This document shows, in pieces, positions 1 to 5,869 of a stretch of 7,143 nt of DNA. The position numbers were made by a program, and so were the translations under genes. The DNA is taken from positions 1 through 7,143 of the forward strand of contig JAUWFF010000054.1 in the NCBI GenBank assembly GCA_030607105.1, written 5' to 3'. A model generated the notes under the pieces. That model made no database searches. It saw only the letters and a list, made by a program, of their open reading frames with translations, and was not told the origin of the DNA. The DNA comes from Filomicrobium sp. GTDB taxonomy: Bacteria; Pseudomonadota; Alphaproteobacteria; Rhizobiales; Hyphomicrobiaceae. Position 1 is the stretch's first letter. Each line of letters opens with the position of its first letter.

Positions 1-1
1 G

Positions 2-994
2 CACGCCGGGTGGATCAAACTGCAAGAGGGCGACGTCCTCCTCGTCGAAGCCGCTGCCGAGACACTCGATGATTTTGTCTCCGAACATAAGCTAGCTTAT
101 GTCGACCAGGACCATCAGCGTGAGAAGATCAAGGGAGCCGACCTTGATCTCGTCGAAGCCGTCGTCCGCCCCGGCACGCGCATTGAAGGGCGCACCAGCC
201 ACAGCCTTAGCCTGGTCGACAACTATGGAATCTGGCTGATCGGAATTCAGCGCGAAGGGCGCAAGATCCAAACTCGCGTCCGCCGCACACCGGTTGCGGT
301 CGGTGATGTGTTGCTGCTGCTGGGACCCAAACAGCGCACTAACGCGTTCATCGAGGAAATGGGCATGGTCCCACTTGCTGAGCGTGGGCTTGAAGTCAAG
401 AACACCGGCATGGCACTGCTCGCTGCGGGCTTGTTCGCAGCGGCCATCGCCGCCTCGAGCTTCGGTATTCTCTATCTGCCGATCGCACTGGCGTTGGTCT
501 GTGTCCTCTACGTCTTGCTCGGCATCGTGCCGCTGAAACAGCTCTACGAGACAATCGAGTGGCCCGTCGTGGTGCTGATTGGCTCTCTAATCCCGATCGG
601 CGCCGCACTCGAGCAATCCGGCGCATCGAAAATCCTGGCGCAAAGTATCGTTAACGTGTCACAGGGACTGCCGCCCTGGGCTGTCCTTACAATACTCATG
701 GCGCTAACCATGACCCTGTCGGATGTCTTGAACAACACCGCAACGGCGCTCGTCGCCGCGCCAATCTCTGTTGAGGTGGCCAGGTCTCTTGGGGTCAATC
801 CGGACCCGTTCTTGATGGCCGTTGCCGTCGCCGCCAGCTGCGCCTTCCTTACGCCGATCGGACATAAGAACAACACCCTGATCATGGGCCCCGGCGGCTA
901 CCGCTTTGGGGACTATTGGCGCATGGGACTGCCGCTTGAGATAATTGTCGTCGCCGTCGGCGTACCGATGATCTTAATGGTCTGGCCGCTCTAG
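2..994 (+). CDS. SLC13/DASS-family anion permease with RCK_C domains, C-terminal part
   Basis: An inner-membrane secondary transporter, of which the last 330 residues are present; the start lies left of the window. Seen: residues 1-28 look like the end of a first RCK_C (TrkA-C) domain (LQEGDVLLVEA). Residues 45-120 form a second one, with the typical VVRPGTRIEGRT and VAVGDVLLLLGP strands. Hydrophobic segments follow at about 136-176, 186-202, 225-257, 270-287 and 311-329. The family ligand/Na+ signatures are visible: DVLNNTATAL at 241-250 (the SNT-type motif) and CAFLTPIGHKNNTLIMGPGG at 280-299. Known of the family: these proteins carry dicarboxylates, sulfate or similar anions with Na+, and the RCK_C domains sit in a cytoplasmic loop. 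The substrate cannot be told from this fragment. The gene faces the stress-protein gene and is followed by an intrinsic terminator at 1133-1160. Family assignment is firm; substrate is unknown. Confidence 0.9.
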   Translation, partial: HAGWIKLQEGDVLLVEAAAETLDDFVSEHKLAYVDQDHQREKIKGADLDLVEAVVRPGTRIEGRTSHSLSLVDNYGIWLIGIQREGRKIQTRVRRTPVAVGDVLLLLGPKQRTNAFIEEMGMVPLAERGLEVKNTGMALLAAGLFAAAIAASSFGILYLPIALALVCVLYVLLGIVPLKQLYETIEWPVVVLIGSLIPIGAALEQSGASKILAQSIVNVSQGLPPWAVLTILMALTMTLSDVLNNTATALVAAPISVEVARSLGVNPDPFLMAVAVAASCAFLTPIGHKNNTLIMGPGGYRFGDYWRMGLPLEIIVVAVGVPMILMVWPL

Positions 995-1086
995 CTTGGA
1001 AGGCACGTTGACTAAATTCTCCGCACCCCACATCCATCAGCGCGCTTTGTTCGTTTCCAAGTACAGTTGTCGAGGTTGTGACTTCT

Positions 1087-1117
1087 GTCGCCTGCGAAGT
1101 CTCCTCGCGAAGGCGAC
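1087..1117 (+). repeat. Hairpin 15 bp upstream of the terminator
   Basis: GTCGCCT (1087-1093) pairs with AGGCGAC (1111-1117). The stem continues as GCGA (1094-1097) with TCGC (1105-1108), leaving a GA bulge and a seven-base loop AGTCTCC that is pyrimidine-rich. A structured stem just before an intrinsic terminator is how the 3' half of many bacterial small RNAs looks. It may equally be part of the permease mRNA 3' end. No convincing promoter was seen upstream of it. Confidence 0.4.
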
Positions 1118-1132
1118 TACTTCCGCAAACTT

Positions 1133-1160
1133 AAGGCCGGTCGAGAGGACCGGCCTTTTT
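1133..1160 (+). terminator. Rho-independent terminator after the permease gene
   Basis: A perfect 10-bp stem, AAGGCCGGTC (1133-1142) with GACCGGCCTT (1148-1157), closes a five-base loop GAGAG and runs into a T-tract (1156-1160). It lies 138 bp after the permease stop codon. In the minus direction the stem is followed only by TTAAGTTT, so it may act weakly on transcripts from the stress-protein side too. Confidence 0.9.
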
Positions 1161-1193
1161 CTGTTTCTTTCAGCGGGGTCTGGAAGAACAGCA

Positions 1194-1244
1194 ACGAAGG
1201 AGGGATGCCTCGCAGCGTGGCCTCAACGTGGCACCCTCCTTCGT
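1194..1244. repeat. Long hairpin pairing GGAGG with CCTCC
   Basis: ACGAAGGAGGG (1194-1204) and CCCTCCTTCGT (1234-1244) are perfect 11-bp inverted arms. TGCC (1206-1209) with GGCA (1230-1233) extends the stem past a one-base bulge. The left arm contains a Shine-Dalgarno-like GGAGG that is fully paired. No T-tract follows on either strand, so it is not a standard terminator. Confidence 0.5.
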
Positions 1245-1374
1245 CTCCTCCTGGACTTGGACTGAGGGTTGTACCCCTGTCCAAATAAACGTTATAGCGT
1301 TACCAATTCGCGACGCAAGCTTTTGCAGCTCTAATTGATTACAGCACTTCGATTAACGCAGCCGCGTATACCGA

Positions 1375-1809
1375 TCACCGATATACCAGGACCGGGATCT
1401 GGCAGTGCGTAAGCACACCCTGTGTCTCACTGCCAAAGATGAGCGCGGACAACCCGCGCCGCCCGTGACTGGCCATAACAATCAGATCACAGTTGCCTTG
1501 TTCAGCGGCCTCGACAATCGCCTTCCAAGGTTCCCCGCTCTCAATCTGGACGGTCTCTAACGCAACACCAGTTTCGTTTGCCGCCTTGCGGGTGAAATCG
1601 AGATGATGATCGATTTGTTCTTTAAAAGCTTCACGCTCCTCGTTCGTCACGGTAATGACCACGCCTTCGGCAACGAAATCGTCCAAGTGCGGACGTACCG
1701 TCAGCGCCGTCACTTTCGCACCAGTCAGCTTAGCGAGCTCAAGCCCGTGGGGCACGGCCTTATTGGCATACTCGCTGCCGTCGGTGGCAATTAGGATGTG
1801 TTTGTACAT
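1375..1809 (-). CDS. Universal stress protein (UspA family)
   Basis: A cytoplasmic 144-residue single-domain Usp, the usual length for the family. Seen: the N-terminal strand and nucleotide-binding Asp in HILIATDGS (D10), then the ATP-loop pattern A-S-H-G (113-116), nine residues, G-S (126-127). This is the G-2x-G-9x-G(S/T) motif of ATP-binding Usps, with Ala for the first Gly. It ends in the typical IPVLVYR strand. The start is placed at 1809 because GAGG (1817-1820, minus strand) lies 7 bases upstream and the homologous sequence begins with MYKHILIATDGS. A longer reading frame to 1863 has no family sequence and would cover the likely transcription start. Known of the family: Usps help survival under starvation and low oxygen, and many are controlled by FNR-type regulators. 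An FNR-type box upstream (1887-1900) fits that. It lies downstream of the dehalogenase gene with a 98-bp gap. Confidence 0.92.
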   Translation of the reverse strand: MYKHILIATDGSEYANKAVPHGLELAKLTGAKVTALTVRPHLDDFVAEGVVITVTNEEREAFKEQIDHHLDFTRKAANETGVALETVQIESGEPWKAIVEAAEQGNCDLIVMASHGRRGLSALIFGSETQGVLTHCQIPVLVYR

Positions 1810-1858
1810 ATTCAAACCTCGCGCACGCGCTGTCGCGCTTGAACTAAAGATGCGACTG

Positions 1859-1900
1859 ATCATGTTGACTTCCGCGGAGCATCGCCTTGACGGTCGTCAA
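1859..1900 (-). promoter_or_regulatory. FNR/FixK-type box and -10 element of the usp promoter
   Basis: TTGACGGTCGTCAA (1887-1900) is a near-perfect palindrome (TTGACG, two bases, CGTCAA) and matches the FNR/FixK/DNR consensus TTGA-N6-TCAA exactly. Reading towards usp, a -10-like CATGAT (ATCATG at 1859-1864 on the + strand; four of six bases match TATAAT) starts about 30 bases from the box centre. A start of transcription near 1852 would put the box at about -41.5, the class II activator position, and give a leader of about 43 bases. Motif and spacing are seen; the regulator and the response to oxygen are inferred. Confidence 0.65.
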
Positions 1901-1907
1901 ACCTAAG

Positions 1908-2564
1908 TCATGTCAGCAGTCCGGTGAGGTCCTTCAATACCTCATCGGCGGCCAGATCCAGGTACTCATCGGGGCGGCCGGTGCGATTGATCCAGACGGT
2001 GCGAAATCCAAACGATTTCGCACCGGCAATATCCCAGCGGTTCGACGATTGGAAAGAGACCGCCTGCGGGACAACTCCGAACCGCGCTGTTGCCAGCTGA
2101 TAGACCCGATGACTCGGCTTGTAGACGCCCGCGTCCTCGACCGAAAGCACCGCATCAAAAGCGTCCGCAAGCCCTGCGGAGTTGACGGCATCCGCCAGCA
2201 TGTCGGGGTCGCCGTTGGAAAGGATCGCGACCGCCGAGCCACGCGCCTTCAGCGCCTTCAGGCACTCCGGCACCTCGGGATAGGCGGCAAGCTGACGATA
2301 TGAGGCCAGCAGTTCACCGCGCAGGCCACTGTCAATTCCGCCGACCGAGGCAATGGCGTAATCGAGCCCGTCCTTGGTCACCTTCCAGAACGAACAATGC
2401 TTGCCGGCTAGCGCGCGAACCCACGTGTATTCAAGCTGCTTGGTGCGCCACAGCTCTGACAGCGCCACCCACTTCTCGCCAAGGGCGTCGGCATGCCGTG
2501 CCGCCGCTGAATGCACATCAAACAGCGTCCCATAGGCGTCAAATACGAAAGCGGCCGGCTGCAT
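1908..2564 (-). CDS. L-2-haloacid dehalogenase (haloacid dehalogenase type II, HAD superfamily)
   Basis: A cytoplasmic 218-residue enzyme predicted to hydrolyse (S)-2-haloacids to (R)-2-hydroxyacids by attack of an Asp. Seen: motif I FDAYGTLFD with nucleophile D9 and T13; R40 in LWRTKQLEYTW; motif II LSNGD with S116 and N117; K149 and Y155 in YKPSHRVYQL; and the type II signature SSNRWD with S173, N175 and D178, followed by WINRTGRP. These correspond one for one to the known catalytic residues of L-DEX (D10, T14, R41, S118, K151, Y157, S175, N177, D180), with an offset of one or two. The start is placed at 2564 because GGAG lies 9 bases before it; an ATG at 2597 has no Shine-Dalgarno sequence. 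It follows the aminotransferase by 61 bp, probably in one operon. A perfect 12-bp hairpin lies inside the gene (1997-2025). Its natural substrate could be something other than a haloacid. Confidence 0.9.
   Translation of the reverse strand: MQPAAFVFDAYGTLFDVHSAAARHADALGEKWVALSELWRTKQLEYTWVRALAGKHCSFWKVTKDGLDYAIASVGGIDSGLRGELLASYRQLAAYPEVPECLKALKARGSAVAILSNGDPDMLADAVNSAGLADAFDAVLSVEDAGVYKPSHRVYQLATARFGVVPQAVSFQSSNRWDIAGAKSFGFRTVWINRTGRPDEYLDLAADEVLKDLTGLLT
1997..2025. repeat. Perfect 12-bp inverted repeat inside the dehalogenase gene
   Basis: CGGTGCGAAATC (1997-2008) and GATTTCGCACCG (2014-2025) are exact inverted arms around the five-base loop CAAAC. The DNA encodes the conserved GAKSFGFRT segment after the catalytic SSNRWD motif. 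The protein sequence is normal for the family, so any hairpin role would be at the mRNA level, or the match is chance. Confidence 0.6.
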
Positions 2565-2581
2565 CTGCGTAATCTCCAAAA

Positions 2582-2593
2582 TACCTATAGGTA
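2582..2593. promoter_or_regulatory. 12-bp palindrome in the aminotransferase-dehalogenase gap
   Basis: TACCTATAGGTA is a perfect 12-bp palindrome, 18-29 bases before the dehalogenase start codon and inside the 61-bp gap after the aminotransferase. It is AT-richer than the surrounding coding DNA. Size and place would suit an operator for internal control of the dehalogenase gene, but no promoter pair is clear and no regulator gene is in the window. Confidence 0.35.
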
Positions 2594-2625
2594 ACATTGC
2601 AAATTACAAGATAGCCCAACACGAG

Positions 2626-3828
2626 TTAGGCCGCAGCTGCCTGTTGTACCCGGCCCCATCGGCGGAACTCCGCCATCGCCGCGTCCACGCCGCCCTGACT
2701 GTGCGGAACGCCCGCCATCTCAAGGCCCATTTCCACGCCGCCAAGCGCACCGATGATGGTCAGCTCGTTGGTATCCCCCAGATGGCCGATGCGGAACACC
2801 TTGTCGGCAACCTTGGTCAGCCCGGCCCCAAGAGACATGTTGAAATTCTCGAGCACTAACTTGCGGAATTGGTCGGCGCTATGGCCCTCGGGCATACGGA
2901 TCGACGTGACCGCGTTCGAATAGTACTTCCCATCACGGCACTGGTTCTCAAGACCCCAGGCTGCGACAGCGGCCCGCACACCGCTGGCCAGTTTGGCATG
3001 GCGCGCGAAAACGTTGTCGAGGCCTTCTTCATTCAGCATATTGAGGGCTTCTTGGAGCCCGTACATCAATGTGATCGCAGGCGTGTAGGGGTAAAGGCCC
3101 TTTTCATTTGGACCGAGCATGTCTTCCCATGAGAAGAACGCCGTCGGTAGCCGCGATGACTTGCTGGCTTGCAGCGCCTTTTCACTGACAGCCGTGAACG
3201 AAAGGCCCGGCGGCAGCATTAGGCCCTTTTGCGAGCCGCACACCGTAACGTCCACACGCCAGGCATCATGCTGGTAGTCAACACAGCCCAGCGATGAAAT
3301 GGTATCGACCATCAGGAGCGCCGGGTGCCCTGCGGCATCAAGCGCGTTTCGGACCTCTTCCACCGGCGAACTGCACCCTGTCGCCGTTTCATTATGAACG
3401 ATCGCAACCGCCTTGATCTCTTGCGCCTTGTCTGCATTGAGGCGCTCAGCGATGGAAGCAGCATCGACACCGATGCGCCAGTCGGACTGAATATAATCGA
3501 CTCTAAGCCCTAGCTTCTCGGCCATCACCTGCCACAGCATGGAAAACTGGCCGGTCTCGAACATTACGATCTTGTCACCCGGCGAAAGCGTGTTGGCAAG
3601 GGCGGCTTCCCAAGCGCCGGTCCCTGACGCTGGAAACATGATGACCGGGTTCTTCGTCTTGAAGATGTCCTTCAGGGAGTGCAGCACCTTGGCCGAAAAA
3701 TGAGCAAATTCCTGGCTGCGGTGATCCATAATGGGCCGCGCCATGGCTTGCTGGATGCGATCTGGAACCGGCGTCGGGCCGGGAATCTGTAGAAAGTGGC
3801 GGCCGGCAAGGTACGGCGACTTCGACAT
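2626..3828 (-). CDS. sgaA: Serine-glyoxylate-type aminotransferase (PLP, class V)
   Basis: A cytoplasmic 400-residue fold-type I PLP enzyme that probably moves an amino group to glyoxylate, giving glycine, with serine (or alanine or aspartate) as donor. Seen: the N-terminal IPGPTPVPDRI and DHRS of this subfamily; the phosphate-binding SGTGAWE (68-74); HNETATG (145-151); D175 in LMVDTISSLG, which should contact the pyridine nitrogen; and the Schiff-base lysine K201 in CGSQKGLMLPPG. FRIGHLGD near residues 349-356 holds the carboxylate-binding Arg of the family. The start at 3828 (MSKSPYLAG) has AGGA 9 bases upstream; the frame stays open to 3993, but that extension is not family-like. It is likely first in an operon with the dehalogenase. 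Alternatives are alanine-glyoxylate aminotransferase or BhcA (aspartate-glyoxylate) of the beta-hydroxyaspartate cycle; no bhcB, bhcC or bhcD gene is visible. The family is firm; the amino donor is not. Confidence 0.87.
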   Translation of the reverse strand: MSKSPYLAGRHFLQIPGPTPVPDRIQQAMARPIMDHRSQEFAHFSAKVLHSLKDIFKTKNPVIMFPASGTGAWEAALANTLSPGDKIVMFETGQFSMLWQVMAEKLGLRVDYIQSDWRIGVDAASIAERLNADKAQEIKAVAIVHNETATGCSSPVEEVRNALDAAGHPALLMVDTISSLGCVDYQHDAWRVDVTVCGSQKGLMLPPGLSFTAVSEKALQASKSSRLPTAFFSWEDMLGPNEKGLYPYTPAITLMYGLQEALNMLNEEGLDNVFARHAKLASGVRAAVAAWGLENQCRDGKYYSNAVTSIRMPEGHSADQFRKLVLENFNMSLGAGLTKVADKVFRIGHLGDTNELTIIGALGGVEMGLEMAGVPHSQGGVDAAMAEFRRWGRVQQAAAA

Positions 3829-3989
3829 GCTGTTTGTCCTGGATTGAAATCTAATGTAGGGGACCTTGGCGCGCCTTAAATCAACGAGCGCGGACAGCGA
3901 GCGTGCGGAATAGCGCAGGTGGGCCGATCCGTCAAAGCGACAAACGCCCGCGTACAAAATGCGGGAGGGACAGCCACTGGCCGCGCTCA

Positions 3990-4235
3990 TCACAAAGGCC
4001 AGTTCCTTGTGTCTGCCGCGCTTGATCGTGCAGCCTCACCAATCCTATCGGCAACGAAACGGTGTTCCAGCGACGTTCCTCCAAAACCCCAGGCCGCGGC
4101 GGCATCATCATACACGATGACATAGCTGGTTTCGTGCAACTCACCGAGCGGCACAGCCATCGCCGCTGACACCACCTGTATGTAGGCGGCCATCTCCGCC
4201 TTCGTTTTGGGCGTCGCGGTGACCTTAATCTCGAG
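3990..4235 (-). pseudogene. Tautomerase-family protein (4-oxalocrotonate tautomerase-like) lacking a start codon
   Basis: Read on the minus strand, about 80 codons resemble a tautomerase: LEIKVTATPKTKAEMAAYIQ, then VSAAMAVPLGELHET, then YVIVYDDAAAAWGFGG and SLEHRFVADRI. The first strand, the helix and the late W-G-x-G-G are family features. The family works through an N-terminal proline exposed after Met removal, so the gene should open with ATG-CCN just before LEIKV. Instead an AGGAG (4243-4247) is followed after seven bases by CTC-GAG-ATT, with no ATG, GTG or TTG in frame back to a stop at 4329-4331. The first in-frame ATG (4193) would remove the active-site proline and first strand. It looks as though a few bases carrying the start and Pro1 were lost, while the rest stays open to a TGA at 3990. 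It lies 161 bp upstream of the aminotransferase, same strand. A sequencing error or a rare start is possible. Confidence 0.55.
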
Positions 4236-4242
4236 TGAGAAA

Positions 4243-4247
4243 CTCCT
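4243..4247 (-). promoter_or_regulatory. Orphan Shine-Dalgarno before the start-less tautomerase
   Basis: AGGAG on the minus strand lies seven bases before the first recognisable tautomerase codon (CTC, 4233-4235). The spacing is what a real start would need, but the codon there is not a start. Its survival argues for a recent loss of the start codon. Confidence 0.4.
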
Positions 4248-4371
4248 AACACCAAGGCCGGTCGGTGGTCGCCTCCCAACGCCGAATAATCGTGGGCGAT
4301 ATAGTTGATGACAACAACAACCGCCAAGCTAGTGTCCTTACACAGACAATCGTCTATATTCCGTGTCAGTT

Positions 4372-4392
4372 TTTCTGCAACAGAGGCAGAAA
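4372..4392. promoter_or_regulatory. Dyad TTTCTGC-N7-GCAGAAA upstream of dctP
   Basis: Perfect 7-bp inverted arms at 4372-4378 and 4386-4392 are separated by seven bases (21 bp overall). The inner part, TGC-N7-GCA, fits the T-N11-A pattern of LysR-type regulator boxes. It lies about 310 bp before the dctP start, so it could serve dctP or a minus-strand promoter for the tautomerase-aminotransferase side. No regulator gene is in the window. Confidence 0.4.
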
Positions 4393-4472
4393 GAGCGGCA
4401 GACAGCCCAAGCCAGGTTCACAAGTTGTTGTTTGTAATGCGCATCTGAAAACTACCACGCCTAATCATTTCG

Positions 4473-4502
4473 GCGTAGACGGCCAAAAAAAGCCGTTTAC
4501 GC
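4473..4502. promoter_or_regulatory. 11-bp inverted repeat with A-rich loop upstream of dctP
   Basis: GCGTAGACGGC (4473-4483) and GCCGTTTACGC (4492-4502) pair along all 11 positions with one G-T wobble, around the eight-base loop CAAAAAAA. It lies 200 bp before the dctP start. The run of A is in the loop, not after the stem, so it is not a terminator. An operator or a leader-RNA hairpin are both possible. Confidence 0.4.
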
Positions 4503-4702
4503 GCGCACCTGCGACAATTAGGTTCGAAATCGCTCTCGTATACGTCAGCGCCCCAACCTCAACGTGTGGTTTTCGCGTAATAATGAGCAAGCACGAATTG
4601 GGAAAATCACTGACCAACCGAGGCCCAACACGAAATAACAAAGGTCCTCCGCATTAGCGGCAAACGGATCATTTCGAGGAAACCACCAGGGAGTAAAGTC
4701 AT

Positions 4703-5845
4703 ATGACATCGAAGGAAGACGCCAAAACGGTGAACCGTCGCCGTTTTCTGAAGGGCAGCGCCGTCGCCGCGGGTACCGCGGCCGTCGGGACCGTTGCTAT
4801 GCCCAACGTGTCGCGCGCCGAAACGGTGACACTGAAACTGCAAAGCTCCTGGGGCGCTAACGCCATTTTCCAGGACATGGCCAAGCAATACGTTGACCGC
4901 TGCCAAAAAATGGCCGGTGGCCGCCTGAAGTTTGACCTCTTGCCAGCCGGTGCCGTCGTCAAGGCGTTCCAGGTGCAGGACGCCTGTTCCGATGGCATCA
5001 TTGATGCCGCCCACACCGTCACGGCATATTGGTATGGAAAGAACAAGGCCGCCTCCCTGTTTGGAACCGGCCCGGTTCTCGGCTGCGACGCAACCCAGAT
5101 GCTGGCTTGGATCCAAACCGACGAAGGCAAGGAACTCTATCGCGAGCTGACACAGGACATCCTCGGCCTCGATGTGGTTGGCTTCTTCGCCATGCCGATG
5201 CCGACGCAGCCGCTAGGTTGGTTCAATCGAGAGATCAAATCCGCGGACGACATGAAGGGCCTAAAGTACCGCACGGTCGGTCTCGCCACCGATATTATGC
5301 AGGGTATGGGTCTCAAGGTAACCCAGCTTCCAGGTGGCGAAATCATCCCGGCTCTGGAGCGCGGCGTTATCGAAGCCTTCGAATTCAACAACCCAACCTC
5401 CGACCGTCAGTTCGGCGCTCAGAACGTTTCCAAGCACTATCACCTCGGCTCCTATCACCAGGCCGCCGAGTTCTTCGAAATCATCTTCTCGAAGAAGAAG
5501 TTTGAATCGCTACCCGCCGAACTCCAAGCGATCTGCGAACATGGTGCGGAAGCCGCAAGTACGGCCAACTACACCTACGCGCTCGACAGCTATTCAAAGG
5601 ACCTCCAGGACCTGATGAATAAGGACGGCGTCAACGTCTACCGCACGCCGACGTCGGTGATGAAGGCGCAGTTGGAAAGCTGGGACAAGGTGCTGGCCAA
5701 ACTGGAAAAGGATGCCTTCTTCAAGAAGGTCGTCGACAGCCAGCGCGCCTGGGCCGAACGCGTTGCCTTCTATTACCTGACCAACGCAGCCGACTACCAG
5801 CTCGCTTTTGAGCACTACTTCCCCGACAAGGCAAAGAAGGGCTGA
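4703..5845 (+). CDS. dctP: TRAP transporter solute-binding protein (DctP/TakP-like), Tat-exported
   Basis: A periplasmic binding protein of 380 residues that delivers a small organic acid to the DctQ-DctM membrane pair. Seen: a twin-arginine signal NRRRFLKG (11-18), a hydrophobic stretch to about 33 and a likely cleavage site after SRA (37-39). The mature part has the TRAP pattern: VTLKLQSSW strand; HTVTAYWYGK (104-113); Q169 before LGWFNREIKSADDMKGLK; R190, the conserved carboxylate-binding Arg; and GGEIIPALERGVIEAFE (211-227). Overall it resembles TakP, which binds 2-oxo acids with Na+. Q169, R190 and E227 are kept, but the residue after E227 is Phe, where TakP, as I recall it, has Trp. The start is firm: GGGAG lies 9 bases upstream. 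It is the first gene of the operon, separated from dctQ by a 201-bp gap with a hairpin. The ligand is not predictable beyond an organic acid. Confidence 0.93.
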   Translation: MTSKEDAKTVNRRRFLKGSAVAAGTAAVGTVAMPNVSRAETVTLKLQSSWGANAIFQDMAKQYVDRCQKMAGGRLKFDLLPAGAVVKAFQVQDACSDGIIDAAHTVTAYWYGKNKAASLFGTGPVLGCDATQMLAWIQTDEGKELYRELTQDILGLDVVGFFAMPMPTQPLGWFNREIKSADDMKGLKYRTVGLATDIMQGMGLKVTQLPGGEIIPALERGVIEAFEFNNPTSDRQFGAQNVSKHYHLGSYHQAAEFFEIIFSKKKFESLPAELQAICEHGAEAASTANYTYALDSYSKDLQDLMNKDGVNVYRTPTSVMKAQLESWDKVLAKLEKDAFFKKVVDSQRAWAERVAFYYLTNAADYQLAFEHYFPDKAKKG

Positions 5846-5869
5846 TTGCGTCGCTAGCTAAACGCGCTA

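Larger units (their letters stand above)
995..1374. other. Convergent intergenic region with hairpins
   Basis: This 380-bp gap separates the permease from the convergently transcribed stress-protein gene. It holds a hairpin at 1087-1117, a strong intrinsic terminator at 1133-1160 and a long hairpin at 1194-1244. Beyond 1245 nothing stands out except short weak dyads (AACG-N6-CGTT near 1289, GCAA-N4-TTGC near 1317). The reading frames here have no family resemblance and run through the hairpins, so I call no protein gene. No clear terminator with a T-tract was seen for the minus-strand stress-protein gene. Confidence 0.7.
4248..4702. other. Regulatory region upstream of the TRAP operon
   Basis: About 455 bp between the tautomerase remnant and dctP without a convincing gene. 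It is visibly AT-richer than its flanks. It holds a dyad at 4372-4392 and a near-perfect hairpin at 4473-4502. I could not place a convincing -35/-10 pair, and no sigma-54 GG-N10-GC element stood out. GGGAG (4689-4693) is the dctP ribosome binding site, 9 bases before its ATG. Confidence 0.6.

Noticed and set aside
996..1265. An 89-codon + strand frame through the convergent gap
   Set aside because: It runs through the intrinsic terminator and both hairpins, lacks a ribosome site, and its product has no family features.
1205..1288. A 27-codon + strand frame beginning with ATG right after GAAGGAGGG
   Set aside because: The Shine-Dalgarno-like sequence is only about one base from the ATG and is buried in the 1194-1244 hairpin; the peptide is low in complexity (many Pro and Ser) and resembles nothing.
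1887..2303. A 138-codon + strand frame opposite the dehalogenase gene
   Set aside because: It is antisense to a gene with all catalytic motifs, and its product is Arg-rich without features.
3829..3993. N-terminal extension of the aminotransferase to 3993
   Set aside because: The extra 55 residues are not family-like and MSKSPYLAG at 3828 has a suitable AGGA; the extension more likely holds leader DNA. A weak TTGATT/TACATT pair there has a 19-base spacing and was not called as a promoter.
3932..4327. A 131-codon minus-strand frame with TTG start over the tautomerase remnant
   Set aside because: It overlaps the tautomerase-like frame in another phase and its product is an Arg-rich out-of-frame translation.
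4511..4545. Possible dctP promoter around GTATAC
   Set aside because: No -35 element at a usable spacing; TATACG alone is not enough.
4265..4657. A 130-codon + strand frame upstream of dctP
   Set aside because: It has a non-ATG start, no ribosome site and no recognisable features, and it crosses both dyads of the regulatory region.
4607..5116. Long minus-strand frames antisense to dctP
   Set aside because: They are shadows of the well-supported dctP codons; no family resemblance.
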